Assembly (NCBI RefSeq): GCF_000717655.1
Contig: NZ_JNZY01000033.1
Coordinates: forward strand, 1-64,000
Direction of reading: 5' to 3'
Origin: Streptomyces katrae
GTDB lineage: Bacteria > Actinomycetota > Actinomycetes > Streptomycetales > Streptomycetaceae
Length of the DNA stretch: 64,000 nucleotides
In this document: in pieces, positions 1-8,636 of the stretch
Layout: every line of letters begins with the position of its first letter
Numbering within the stretch: position 1 is the first letter of the stretch
Made by a program: the position numbers and the translations under genes
The notes under the pieces: generated by a model
Databases searched by the model: none
The model's input: only the letters and a program-made list of their open reading frames with translations
Told to the model about the DNA's origin: nothing

Positions 1-678
1 GGCGACGTATTCGGAGTAGCGGTCGCGGTCGGGGCCGTGGACGTACACGACCTGGACGCGGTTGCCGGTGCTGCCGTCACCGTCGCACTGGACGGTCTGG
101 CCGGCGGGCCCGGCGGCCACGGCCTGGCCGCTGCCGCCGGCGGGCGCCGGGGCCTTCGACGCCGGGGCCTTGGCGGTGGCGGCGTCGGCGGCGGGCGCGT
201 CCTGAGGACGCCCGCCGCCTCCGGCGGCAGCTGCTTCGCCGGACTCCGGGCGGGCCGGATCGGCCGCCACGGCCTTCGTCTTGACCGCAGGGGCGACGTC
301 GGCCTTGATGTCGACGTCCTTCGGCGGGGCGTCGGGGCCGTGGCTGCAGAGCCCGGCTTCCGTGCGGTAGACGCCGACGCACTTGTCGCCCTTCGGCGCG
401 GCCTTGAGGCCGTCGAAGACCATGCCGCGCGCGGTGTCGTTGGCGGGCGCGTCTGCGATGGGCGCCGGCTCCGCGTCGCGGACTGGTGCGGCGGCCGGTA
501 CGAGGGTGTCCGCGGCTGCGTCGGCCTGAGTGGTGGTCCCCGCCTGGGCGTTGTCGCCCAGTCCGGAGTAGGCGATGCCCCCCGCTATCACTGCCGCCGA
601 TGCCATGGCGGCGGTGAGGAGTATCAACCGGCGGGGCTTGCGCCGGTGTTCACGTCTCTTTCGACGGTTACCCGTCAT
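1..678 (-). CDS. Secreted Ala/Pro-rich protein, N-terminal part (runs off left edge)
   Basis: Reading leftward from the ATG at 678 gives 226 open codons to the window edge, so the C-terminus is missing. The N-terminus has a strongly basic stretch (RKRREHRRKPRR) followed by a hydrophobic segment ending near residue 40, as in a signal peptide or signal anchor. An Ala/Pro-rich, low-complexity linker follows. The last visible part reads QCDGDGSTGNRVQVVYVHG, a segment I associate with large exported Streptomyces proteins of unknown function. No catalytic motif is visible in this part. Secretion is inferred; the function is unknown. Confidence 0.75.
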   Translation of the reverse strand, partial: MTGNRRKRREHRRKPRRLILLTAAMASAAVIAGGIAYSGLGDNAQAGTTTQADAAADTLVPAAAPVRDAEPAPIADAPANDTARGMVFDGLKAAPKGDKCVGVYRTEAGLCSHGPDAPPKDVDIKADVAPAVKTKAVAADPARPESGEAAAAGGGGRPQDAPAADAATAKAPASKAPAPAGGSGQAVAAGPAGQTVQCDGDGSTGNRVQVVYVHGPDRDRYSEYVA

Positions 679-1217
679 GCGCACCTCAAATCCTTGGTCG
701 GAGGAGTGGGTGCACGAAACCCTGCCAGACGGGCGAGGTGGAGAATTCGGACAAACGGGAATGGGCTTTGAGGTATCTGACCGTTACCTTGGCGGTCAAA
801 TTTGATGAACCGTCAACTCTGTTTAGCAGCAAGCTAGTTATGCGTGTAGACCAAGAAAGGTCCAGGCTTTTTCGATGGCGTCGTTATGGAATCGAGATAA
901 TCGATGAGGCTTGTTGACGGCAATTCAGTCAGTGATTCACCTATTTCCTACCGGCCGAATTCCTCCTGTTACGAGCAGTGAGGAATCCCTCCGCTCCGCC
1001 TGAGGATGACGACTCGGTGATGCGGAGGCCTTGATGCGTGACGGGTCCAGTCGCCGGCGGGTTGTGCAGCCTCGGCCCGAACTGAACTCCTATGCACGGA
1101 CTTTCGTCTCGTATCCCGTCGCACTCACGCCCCCTGCAGGGGCGATCGGCACACACCGGGCCCGTGTGTCACCGGTGGACCCTTCCGCCTCCTCGCCATC
1201 CTGGCCCGGGTTGGCCG
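679..1217. other. Intergenic stretch, no supported gene
   Basis: About 540 bases lie between the divergent start at 678 and the stop of the UreD-like gene at 1218. The part from 780 to 980 is visibly richer in A and T than its surroundings and probably carries the promoter of the secreted gene. No RNA gene or convincing hairpin was found. Short frames here lack ribosome binding sites. Confidence 0.5.
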
Positions 1218-2141
1218 TCATCGACTGGACGGCGTGCGGGTGCGGTTCGCCGGTATGCCGGGAGGTGCCTCTGCGGGAGGGCCTTCTGCGAGGGTGTGGT
1301 CCGCCGTGGCAGGGCGTCGATGGGTGCTGTGGACCGTGTTCATGAGGTGGCGCAGGCGGAGGCCGTCTGGGGCGACGGTGGTGACGAGTGCGGCAGGCCC
1401 TGCCAGTGGGGTGAGGATGGCTTGGCCGTCTTCCGGCGCGTCCCTGAGCACCTGGATCTTGGGTGGCTTGTTCTCGAAGGCGGGATCGACGCTGAGGATT
1501 TGTCCGGTCGCTCGGTGGTGGCCCAGGACGGCAGGCCCGTCCCAGCCTGGTGCGCCTGGGCCGTATTCGGCTTCCTGGTCAAGGAGTACGTGTTCTCCGT
1601 GTCGGACGGTGAGCCGGGTAACCACGTGGCCCGGAAGTTCACCGGTGCGTCCGAGTACCTGCTCTTCGCCCAGGAGGAGCCGTGCGGTGGGAGCGAGATC
1701 GATGGTCCACGGCTGGTGAAGGTTGCTGCCGGCTGCGCAGATCAGCGGCTTGGGCAGCCAGTGGAGCTCCGCGTGCTCTTCCACGGTCAGGTGCACGTCG
1801 TAGGTGGCGTGTGCCGTGGTGGGCCCTTTGAGGGCGAGGGTTGCGGGGGTCGAGGCGATGTGGAGCTGCGAGTGATGCTGGGCGATGGCTTCGATGCGGA
1901 GCCGGTCGCCGCCGAGGGGGGCGCTCATCGCGCCGACGATGCATACGCGGGCCTCGGTGCCGCGGGAACGAAGGCGCCGGAGTTCGAAGGGGCCATCGCC
2001 GTCGAGGACGGGCAGGGTGGTGTCCGGGCTGTGTCCTACGGATCCTGACCCCGTGGCACGGCAGCAGTGGCTGGGCTTCCCTGGCCTCCCGGTCCGCGCC
2101 GGAAACGCTCGACCGCTGGTCCGACGGCTCACCATGGACAT
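1218..2141 (-). CDS. ureD: UreD-like urease accessory protein, orphan
   Basis: This 307-residue frame matches the UreD/UreH family from about residue 40 onward. The signature stretches are TTLPVLDGDGPFELRRL, GAMSAPLGGDRLRIEA, ELHWLPKPLICAAGSN, LGEEQVLGRTGELPG and ILTPLAGPAALVTTVAPD. UreD is a chaperone that helps load nickel into the urease apoenzyme together with UreF, UreG and UreE. The ATG at 2141 was chosen because a GAAGGA sequence lies about eight bases upstream. The first 40 residues do not resemble the usual UreD N-terminus (ARIVAEDDGRGG type), so the 5' end may have been replaced. No ureABC or other accessory genes are in the window, so this could be a relic or serve a distant urease. 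Confidence 0.62.
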   Translation of the reverse strand: MSMVSRRTSGRAFPARTGRPGKPSHCCRATGSGSVGHSPDTTLPVLDGDGPFELRRLRSRGTEARVCIVGAMSAPLGGDRLRIEAIAQHHSQLHIASTPATLALKGPTTAHATYDVHLTVEEHAELHWLPKPLICAAGSNLHQPWTIDLAPTARLLLGEEQVLGRTGELPGHVVTRLTVRHGEHVLLDQEAEYGPGAPGWDGPAVLGHHRATGQILSVDPAFENKPPKIQVLRDAPEDGQAILTPLAGPAALVTTVAPDGLRLRHLMNTVHSTHRRPATADHTLAEGPPAEAPPGIPANRTRTPSSR

Positions 2142-2846
2142 GCGCGGCTTCCTTCGCGCCCTGCGAACGGTTGGCGGTCGGCGGGTACTCGGCGGTGGGC
2201 AGGCGGACGGCGGCCAACGGGGTGCCGGAGTCCAGTGCGATGCGCACTCGGTGTACGACGCCGGCTGTCTGTACGGCCGTGGCTGACGCCGCCTCCGCAT
2301 GGGCAGCCTGAAGCCGGTGACTGGATGGTGCCTCTCGGATGTCCACTCGCATCACCAGAGGCGAGCGGTGGTCAGCTGTCGCTGCGGTAGAGGTTTCGCG
2401 GACCGACGTCACGCGCGGCCTCGAATCGACCAACGAGGGCCCTTCGGGGCCGTCGAAGAATCTGCCCTCGGGAGCAGGCGTAATCTGCTTCGCCACCGGG
2501 GCGCCCAGCCGGTGCTCCAGGCCGGTCCACCTCACCTCTTCATCTGGCGCGAGCGAGGGAGGAACGGCCATGGCCAACGCTGAACTCCCCGGCCCCGGCT
2601 CCCAGTAGCCGACGACTCCCGGCTACGCCGACGCGGAGGGGAGTGCGTGGGGGAGTGTCGCGCGCCCCCTGGGTGATCGCCGCGCGCTGGTGGAACCCTC
2701 GGCTGAGCCGAGGGTGGCTGAGAGGGATGCATGGGGTTGGAAAGGTTTCTCCTGGCCAGAAAGTGCTTGCGTCAATGCTGTTCAAGCTGCAACCGCGATC
2801 GTCCGATGCGTCGGAATGGCCATCCAGCGCAAAGCATTTCGTACCG

Positions 2847-2852
2847 TATGAT
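2847..2852 (+). promoter_or_regulatory. Candidate -10 box for the lasso operon
   Basis: The hexamer TATGAT lies about 98 bases before the precursor ATG inside a locally A/T-rich patch. No good -35 element is visible 17-18 bases upstream, so the promoter may need an activator. The call rests on the -10 hexamer and its position only. Confidence 0.3.
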
Positions 2853-2907
2853 TTATGCGCGTTCGGTTGCTATGTGCCGGTGACGTGCAGCTAGCTTGGG
2901 CCGTATG

Positions 2908-2925
2908 CCGCCGCGGATGCGGTGG
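2908..2925 (+). promoter_or_regulatory. Short hairpin in the lasso mRNA leader
   Basis: CCGCCGC and GCGGTGG pair around a GGAT loop with one G-U pair, ending 13 bases before the GAGGAG ribosome binding site at 2939-2944. It could affect initiation of the precursor. A role is not shown. Confidence 0.3.
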
Positions 2926-2949
2926 CGGAGGCCGACATGAGGAGACGTC

Positions 2950-3060
2950 ATGAAGAAGGCGTACGAAGCTCCGACGCTCGCGCGACTGGGTTCCTTCAGG
3001 AAGAAGACCGGGCTGCTGGGTCGCTCCGGCAATGACCGCCTGGTCCTCAGCAAGAACTGA
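2950..3060 (+). CDS. Lasso peptide precursor, citrulassin type
   Basis: A 36-residue precursor preceded by GAGGAG five bases upstream. The leader carries the actinobacterial lasso recognition pattern: Y5, P8, L10, G14, F16, then Thr at the penultimate leader position (T20). Cleavage after G21 leaves the 15-residue core LLGRSGNDRLVLSKN. Asp8 of the core would accept the macrolactam bond from Leu1, giving an eight-residue ring (LLGRSGND) and a seven-residue tail. The GNDRLVLSKN part is that of citrulassins, in which Arg9 can be deiminated to citrulline by a separately encoded peptidylarginine deiminase; none lies in this window. Residues 3-5 (G-R-S) add a second Arg inside the ring. The full set of maturation genes follows on the same strand. 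Confidence 0.93.
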   Translation: MKKAYEAPTLARLGSFRKKTGLLGRSGNDRLVLSKN

Positions 3061-3087
3061 CGGTCGACGGCTCGTCGATCCGAAGCC

Positions 3088-4953
3088 ATGACTGAATCGC
3101 ACGAAAGTGCGGCTCCGGGCCCCGGCGACGCGAACTTCGCGGTCTTTCCCGACCGCGAGGACGCAGCCGCCGTGGCCCGGCGCTTCGCCCGCCCCGGCCT
3201 GCGCACGCTGTCCCACCCGTCGGGTCGGCCCTGGCTGGTCGGCCACTGGCACGACGACGAAATCGTCACCGCCCGCGCCGGCTCCACCGCCCTCACCCTC
3301 ATCGGCTGCTGCCCGCTCGACGCCTCCGGGCTGCAGCGCCACGCCGCAAAAGTGCAGGACGTCACGCAGCTCGACGCGCTGGCCCGCGCGCTGCCCGGCA
3401 GCTTCCACCTGGCGGCCGCTCTCGACGGGCGGCTCAGGGTGCAGGGCACCGCGTCCGGACTGCGGCTGGTGTTCCACGCGCACATCGACGGCGTCGCAGT
3501 CGCCGCCACCCGCGCCGACGTACTCGCCGCCGGGCTCGGCCGCGAACCGGACGAGGAGCGGCTGGCCGTCCGACTGCTCTGGCCGGTGCCCCACCCCCTC
3601 GGCGAGGAACCGATGTGGCGCGGCATCACCGCTGTGCCTCCGCAGGATGCTCTGATCGTGGCCGCCGACGGGCGTACGGTACGACACTCGCGCTGGTGGT
3701 CACCGCCGGAGCCCGTACGGACACTCGCGGACGGAGCGCCGCAGGTCCGCGAGGCCCTCACCGAGGCCGTCGATGCCCGCACCCGCAAGGGCGGCGTGGT
3801 CAGCTGCGACCTGTCCGGCGGACTCGACTCCACTTCGATCTGTTTCCTCGCCGACCGCTCGCCGGCCCGTGTGGTGGCCAGTACCTGGCCCGGGCGCGAC
3901 CCCGCCGACACCGATCTGCAGTGGGCCGAGCAGGCCGTCGGCTTCCTCCCGGACGTCGAGCACGTGGTGTGGGATGCCGATGCCTCCCCGCTCGTCTACG
4001 ACGACCTGCTGTCCATCGACGACCTGCTCGACGAACCCACCATCGGCGTCATGGACCGCTCCAGGGTCCTGCACCACCTGCCGGGCATGGCAGAGCGGGG
4101 CAGCCGCCTGCATCTGACGGGCATCGGCGGCGACCACGTGGCCTGGTGCTCCGAGGCGTACTACCACCGCCTGCTGCGCACCCGCCCGCTCACCGCCGTG
4201 CGCCAGCTGCGCGGCTTCCGAGCCCTCTGGCAATGGCCGCTCAGCGGCACGGTCCGTGCGCTGGCCGACTCGCGTCCCTACGGGGCGTGGCTGGCGGACG
4301 CCGCCGGCCGGCTGCGTGATCCGCAGCCCGCCACCGTCAGCACCAGCCTCGCGTGGGGCATGCCGCCGCGCCTCTTCGACTGGGTCACCCCCGACGCGGA
4401 GCGTGCGGCGAGTCGGGCACTGCGCGAGGCCGCCCGGGGCGTGTCCCCGCACCACCCGGACCGTGGCCTGCACTCCGACCTGGAACAGATCCGCTCCGGC
4501 ACGCGCATCATCCGGCAGTGGGACCGGATGGCGGCCCGTGCCGGCGTACCGATGGCCTCGCCCTTCCTCGACGACCGTGTCATCGAGGCGTGCCTCGCGG
4601 TCCGCCCCCACGAACGGGTCACACCCTGGGCGTACAAGCCCCTCCTGACCGCCGCCATGCACGGCATCGTGCCCGAGCCGTGTCTGCGGCGGACCAACAA
4701 GGCTGCGGCCTCCATGGACGCGGCAGACGGCCTGCGCGCGCACCGGGCCGATCTCATGGCGCTCTGGGAGGACTCCCGGCTCGAACGGCTCGGCTTGGTG
4801 GACGGCGACGTGCTGCGCCGCCTTGCCCAACGGCCGTCCACGCCCGGGCTGCGCGACGCCATCCTTTACTCCACGATCGCCTGCGAGGTATGGCTGCGCG
4901 GCCTTCCGCCCGTGAAGAAGTCCGGGGCGGAGCCGGCGGCGGCCCCGCTGTAG
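3088..4953 (+). CDS. Lasso peptide cyclase (asparagine synthetase B-like, C protein)
   Basis: A 621-residue homologue of asparagine synthetase B that activates the core Asp side chain with ATP and closes the isopeptide ring. The N-terminal part (about 1-215) has the glutamine-amidotransferase fold but no N-terminal catalytic Cys, as expected for lasso cyclases that need no ammonia. The PP-loop SGGLDSTS follows near residue 248, and the C-terminal synthetase part contains GIGGDHVAW and ASPFLDDRVIEACL. The gene begins 27 bases after the precursor stop. No strong ribosome binding site is visible before the ATG, so it may depend on readthrough translation or a weak site. The length is normal for the family. 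Confidence 0.9.
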   Translation: MTESHESAAPGPGDANFAVFPDREDAAAVARRFARPGLRTLSHPSGRPWLVGHWHDDEIVTARAGSTALTLIGCCPLDASGLQRHAAKVQDVTQLDALARALPGSFHLAAALDGRLRVQGTASGLRLVFHAHIDGVAVAATRADVLAAGLGREPDEERLAVRLLWPVPHPLGEEPMWRGITAVPPQDALIVAADGRTVRHSRWWSPPEPVRTLADGAPQVREALTEAVDARTRKGGVVSCDLSGGLDSTSICFLADRSPARVVASTWPGRDPADTDLQWAEQAVGFLPDVEHVVWDADASPLVYDDLLSIDDLLDEPTIGVMDRSRVLHHLPGMAERGSRLHLTGIGGDHVAWCSEAYYHRLLRTRPLTAVRQLRGFRALWQWPLSGTVRALADSRPYGAWLADAAGRLRDPQPATVSTSLAWGMPPRLFDWVTPDAERAASRALREAARGVSPHHPDRGLHSDLEQIRSGTRIIRQWDRMAARAGVPMASPFLDDRVIEACLAVRPHERVTPWAYKPLLTAAMHGIVPEPCLRRTNKAAASMDAADGLRAHRADLMALWEDSRLERLGLVDGDVLRRLAQRPSTPGLRDAILYSTIACEVWLRGLPPVKKSGAEPAAAPL

Positions 4954-5009
4954 TCCGCGCGGTCTTAGACCAGGCCCTCGACCAGGCCCTCGACAGAACG
5001 GAACACACC

Positions 5010-5264
5010 ATGCCCCTGCGTTTCGGCGCCGACGTCTCCACGGCCGACACCGACTACGGCACGGTCCTTCTCGACGAACGCAACGGCCAGTACTGGGAGC
5101 TGAACCCCACCGGCACCCTGGTGGTCCAGACCCTGATGGGGGGCGGCGACGAGGCGGCCGCAGCAGATGCGCTCGTCGCGGAGTTCGACATCGACCGCTC
5201 GCAGGCGGAGCAGGACATCGCCGCCCTCGTCACCGAACTGCGTGCCTCGGGGCTGGCCGTATGA
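5010..5264 (+). CDS. Lasso leader-binding RRE protein (PqqD-like, B1/E)
   Basis: An 84-residue stand-alone RiPP recognition element. It has the PqqD-like layout: a beta-hairpin with LLDERNGQYWELNPTG, then helices including LVVQTLMGGGDEAAAADALV and IDRSQAEQDIAALVTEL. It binds the conserved Y-P-L-G-F leader motif and presents the precursor to the peptidase. Its stop shares an ATGA overlap with the next gene, so the two products are translationally coupled, matching the split B1/B2 arrangement of actinobacterial lasso clusters. Confidence 0.88.
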   Translation: MPLRFGADVSTADTDYGTVLLDERNGQYWELNPTGTLVVQTLMGGGDEAAAADALVAEFDIDRSQAEQDIAALVTELRASGLAV

Positions 5265-5695
5265 CCACGCCGAGCGCCCTGGAGCGGCCGCCCGGAGTGC
5301 CCTTCGCCCGGCGCACGGCCGCGCGGCTGGTCCTGCTGCCCGCCATCGTCCTGTCGCTGCTGCCGCCGCGCCGCATTCGTGCCGTGCTGGGCGTCCTCCG
5401 GCGCGGTGCCCGGCCCGCCGCCGCCGCCGAGGCCAAGGGGGCCCGGGACGCGATGTGCGCGGTCAGCCTGCGCTGTGCCGGGCCGCGTGGCTGCCTGCCC
5501 CGGTCGCTGGGCGCCGCACTGCTGTGCCGGCTGACGGGCAGCTGGCCGACGTGGTGCACCGGGGTACGAGTCGTGCCCCCCTTCACCGCGCACGCCTGGA
5601 TCGAGGCCGAGGGCCGCCCTGTCGACGAGGGGGTGCCGGACGACTACTTCACCCGGCTGATGGCGGTCGCCCCGGTGAGTCGACCGGCTCGGTGA
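5261..5695 (+). CDS. Lasso leader peptidase (transglutaminase-like, B2)
   Basis: A 144-residue transglutaminase-fold cysteine protease that removes the leader. The predicted catalytic set is Cys78 in RGCLPRS, His111 in FTAHAWIEAEG and Asp122 in PVDEG. The extended basic N-terminus (residues 15-50, rich in Arg and Leu) is usual for B2 proteins. The start overlaps the RRE gene (ATGA) and the stop overlaps the exporter start (GTGA), so all three are translated as one unit. Confidence 0.88.
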   Translation: MTTPSALERPPGVPFARRTAARLVLLPAIVLSLLPPRRIRAVLGVLRRGARPAAAAEAKGARDAMCAVSLRCAGPRGCLPRSLGAALLCRLTGSWPTWCTGVRVVPPFTAHAWIEAEGRPVDEGVPDDYFTRLMAVAPVSRPAR

Positions 5696-7545
5696 CCGAG
5701 CCTGCGCAGGGGCCACGCGAGCCCTCGGTGTGGGGCGCGGTCGCGACCATGTACGGTCTCACCGCCGGGCACCGGGCCGCCGCCGTCACGGCCGCCGTGC
5801 TCACGCTGGTCGGTTCGGCCCTCGGACTGGCCCAGCCGCTCGTCGCCAAGAACGCCGTGGACGCGAGCGGACACGGACGGGCACTCGGGCCGCTCCTCGC
5901 GCTGCTGGCGGTGCTGTTCGTCGCCGAAGCCGCGACAGGGGCGGTGGGACGCTTCGTACTGGAGCGCATGGGTGAAGGCGTCGTGCGCCAGCTGCGCCAC
6001 GGCCTGGTGGCGCGGCTGTTGCGGCTGGAGATGAAGGAGCACGGACGGCACCGGGGCGGCGATCTGATCTCCCGCGTCACCGCCGACACCACCCTGCTCA
6101 GGGAGGTGGTGTCCCAGGCGCTGGTCGATCTGGTGACGGGGGCTCTCGTCGCGGCGGGAGCGGTCGCGCTGATGGTGTGGATCGACCCGCTGCTGCTGCT
6201 CTTGGTCGCCTTGACCGTGGCCGCCGCCGCCGCGGTCGTGGCCTCGCTGCTGAAGGGCATCCGGGCGGCTTCCGAACGGATGCAGAGTTCCGTCGGGGCG
6301 ATCGCAGCCGATCTGGAACGCGCCCTCGGCGCCTTGCCGATGGTCCGCGTGCACCGTGCCGAGGGCCGCGAGGCGGCGCGTATCGGTGAGCGCGTCGAAT
6401 CGGCGTACAGCGCGGGCGTGCAGACCGCGAAACTGGCGTCGGTGATGAGTCCAGCGGTCGAACTCGCCGTCCAGGGATCCTTCCTGCTCGTGCTGGTCAT
6501 CGGCGGTCTGCGGGTGAACGGGCACGACACCTCGCTCGGCGACCTGGTCGCCTTCCTGCTCTACGCGTCCTACCTGGTGCTGCCGCTGTCGTCGGTGTTC
6601 CGCGCCGTCGGGCTGATGCAGCGGGGGATGGGTGCCTACCAGCGGATCGAGCACGTGCTGGACCTGCCCGTGGAACCCGCGGAACCCGCGGAGCAGGCCA
6701 CTCCGGCCGTTGGCGCCCGCACGCTCCCGCAGTCGCCGTACACGGGGCAGGCCGGGACGCCGCCGGCGCTGGCCCTGCGTGACGTCCACTTCGGGTACGA
6801 CCCGGACCGGCCAGTGCTGCACGGCGTCTCGTTCGCCGTCCCGCACCGCAGGCAGGTCGCCCTCGTCGGCCGGTCGGGCACGGGCAAGAGCACGATCTTC
6901 GCGCTGGCCGCCAGATTCTACGAACCGGACTCCGGAACCCTGCTGTTCGGCGGACGGCCCGCAGTAGAGCTGAGCCGCAGCGAGTGCCGGGCCCGCATCG
7001 CCGTCGTCGACCAGAGCACCCATGTCGTCCATGGCACCCTCCGGGACAACATCACGTACGCCGTACCCGACGCCGACGAGGCCGAAGTCCGGCGCGTGGT
7101 CGAACTCGCCAGGCTGGATGGGGTGGTCAGGCGGCTGCCTGGCGGCCTGTCTGGAGTCCTCGGTGAGCGCGGGAGCACGCTGTCGGCCGGAGAACGGCAA
7201 CGGGTCGCCCTGGCCAGGGCACTCCTCGCCCGACCGGCCCTCCTGCTGCTCGACGAGCCGACGTCCCACCTGGACGCGATCAACGAGAACGCCCTCGCCA
7301 AGGTGATGCGGGACGTCGCCGGGGAATGCGCCCTTCTGGTGATCGCGCACCGGCTGTCCACGGTCCAGCACGCCGACCGGATCATCGTGCTGGACAACGG
7401 CCGCAGCGTCGCCGCAGGCTGCCACGGGGAACTGCTTGCCACCAGCCCCTCGTACCGGGCGCTGGCCACGGGCCAGATGCTCCGCCCCGCAGGCTCCCCG
7501 GGCGCTGCGCCGAAAGCCCCGCCGGGCACGCGCCCCAGCCCCTGA
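5692..7545 (+). CDS. Lasso peptide ABC exporter (D protein)
   Basis: A 617-residue half-transporter with an N-terminal six-helix membrane domain (about 20-310) and a C-terminal ATPase. The GTG at 5692 overlaps the peptidase stop. Visible motifs are Walker A GRSGTGKST near residue 393, signature LSAGERQRVALARALL near 498, Walker B LLLLDEPTS near 518 and the H-loop IAHRLS. It would pump the mature lasso peptide out and provide self-protection. The linker (EPAEPAEQATPAVG) and the Pro-rich tail (APKAPPGTRPSP) are low in complexity. The transposase remnant begins only about ten bases after the stop. Confidence 0.9.
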   Translation: MTEPAQGPREPSVWGAVATMYGLTAGHRAAAVTAAVLTLVGSALGLAQPLVAKNAVDASGHGRALGPLLALLAVLFVAEAATGAVGRFVLERMGEGVVRQLRHGLVARLLRLEMKEHGRHRGGDLISRVTADTTLLREVVSQALVDLVTGALVAAGAVALMVWIDPLLLLLVALTVAAAAAVVASLLKGIRAASERMQSSVGAIAADLERALGALPMVRVHRAEGREAARIGERVESAYSAGVQTAKLASVMSPAVELAVQGSFLLVLVIGGLRVNGHDTSLGDLVAFLLYASYLVLPLSSVFRAVGLMQRGMGAYQRIEHVLDLPVEPAEPAEQATPAVGARTLPQSPYTGQAGTPPALALRDVHFGYDPDRPVLHGVSFAVPHRRQVALVGRSGTGKSTIFALAARFYEPDSGTLLFGGRPAVELSRSECRARIAVVDQSTHVVHGTLRDNITYAVPDADEAEVRRVVELARLDGVVRRLPGGLSGVLGERGSTLSAGERQRVALARALLARPALLLLDEPTSHLDAINENALAKVMRDVAGECALLVIAHRLSTVQHADRIIVLDNGRSVAAGCHGELLATSPSYRALATGQMLRPAGSPGAAPKAPPGTRPSP

Positions 7546-7555
7546 GCTTGGGGCT

Positions 7556-8184
7556 CGCAGCCGTCTGGTCGCACCGCGGGTAGATCCGCAGTACCCGCAG
7601 CCTGGTGCAGTCGTCGATCGCGGTGAACCGGTAGTACTTGGCCCGGCGAGGGGTCTTGGGGGGCTATACCGGTGACCGGAGCCGGGCTCTGCGACGCGGC
7701 CGGGGCGCCGATGGGCTCGATGAACTTGACGTCGATCTGGACGCGGTTGCCAGGGAGCTGCTTCTCGTAGCGGATGTGGCGCCGGTCGTGGCGCTTGTAG
7801 CGCTGAGGCGGGCAGCCGGTGAAGGCCCAGCCGTTTGAGGATGCGGTGAACGGCGGAACAGGCGATGCCGATGTTGTGGTCCGCTTGAGGTACATCCTGA
7901 TCTTCATCGGGCCGAAGTGGTAGTTCCCCGAAGGCGGACAATCTTGTTCACGATGTCTGGCGTCGGTGGCGTTTGGGCTGTGGTGCGGCGCGCTGGAGCG
8001 GTCGCGCAGCCCTTCGACGCCTTCCTCCTGGTAGCGCCGCTGCCACTTGTAGAAGCAGTTGCGGCTGATCCCGTAGTACCGACAGGTCAGTGAGACATTC
8101 CCGGTGACTTCCTCGGCGTGTCGCAGGACCGCCAGACGTCGCTGGGCCTGGCGGTCCTGCTGCTGTTGCGGCGAAGGGGGGCAT
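7556..8184 (-). pseudogene. IS481-type transposase remnant with frameshifts and truncation
   Basis: Leftward, the pieces of one transposase can be read in successive frames. They are an N-terminal HTH part (RLAVLRHAEEVTGNVSLTCR, then YYGISRNCFYKWQRRYQ), a linker piece (NIGIACSAVHRILKRLG), the start of the DDE core (NRVQIDVKFIEPIG) and its continuation (AKYYRFTAIDDCTRLRVLR). At least three frame changes separate them. The natural ATG at 8184 is out of frame with the HTH part. The reading ends at RCDQTAASPKL beside the exporter stop, so the C-terminal half of the catalytic domain is lost. No terminal repeats could be identified. It is a dead element marking a past insertion or deletion at the edge of the lasso cluster. 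Confidence 0.82.
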
Positions 8185-8636
8185 GGTAGATCTCCGTCAC
8201 GGTCGGAGACCCATGTGTAACCAACGTCTGGCAGTTTTATATCTGGCCGGTGGAGGTGCTGACTGTGGAAACTGCTTGTCACGGCCTTCTGCAAGGCTTA
8301 GTTCGCGCGCGCTCGGCCGGTCTATGGAGGTGCGCGGCCCGGCTCCCGGTCGACCGCCTTCGCTCCGGGTGGCCGCCAGACCGCCAGAGAGAGGATGATC
8401 AGGGGCTCCCCTCAGAGGCGCTGCGCAGGCTTGTGTAGTCGCCTCAGCGGGTCTAGGTAAACGGACGGAGCTCTCTGGACCCACCCGATGGTGTGTCGGA
8501 GAAGTCAGCGAGTGGTCAGCATGAGTCCTGAAAGACCTGAGGACAGCTGACCGAACATGCGAATCGTTGTAGGCTCCGGAGACCGCCCTTGACCTGCGTG
8601 AAGCAGGCAGGGAGCTGACATATCGGGAGTATTCGC
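8185..8636. other. Intergenic stretch between transposase remnant and panD
   Basis: About 450 bases with no supported coding frame. It probably contains the outer end of the old insertion and the panD promoter. A long imperfect hairpin at 8514-8552 is listed separately. Short frames on both strands lack ribosome binding sites and family resemblance. Confidence 0.45.
8514..8552 (+). promoter_or_regulatory. Imperfect hairpin upstream of panD
   Basis: GGTCAGC (8514-8520) pairs with GCTGACC (8546-8552), and an inner GTCCT/AGGAC stem lies inside it. The structure sits about 85 bases before the panD ATG. It has no U-tract on either side, so it may be a leader structure or the trace of an element end rather than a terminator. 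Confidence 0.35.

Larger units (their letters stand above)
2142..2949. other. Intergenic stretch before the lasso cluster
   Basis: About 800 bases between the UreD-like gene and the lasso precursor. A leftward frame from 2577 stays open through this stretch, but I recognise nothing in its product and it then runs antisense-like through the ureD frame, so it is not called. The part from 2780 to 2870 is A/T-richer and should hold the lasso promoter. Confidence 0.45.

Noticed and set aside
1092..2048. 318-residue plus-strand frame opposite the UreD-like gene
   Set aside because: The minus frame has UreD family motifs; the plus frame reads as its Gly/Val-rich mirror.
2577..2577. Leftward gene starting at 2577 upstream of ureD
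   Set aside because: Its product is not recognised and it continues out of frame through ureD; codon pattern is not convincing. Left as intergenic.
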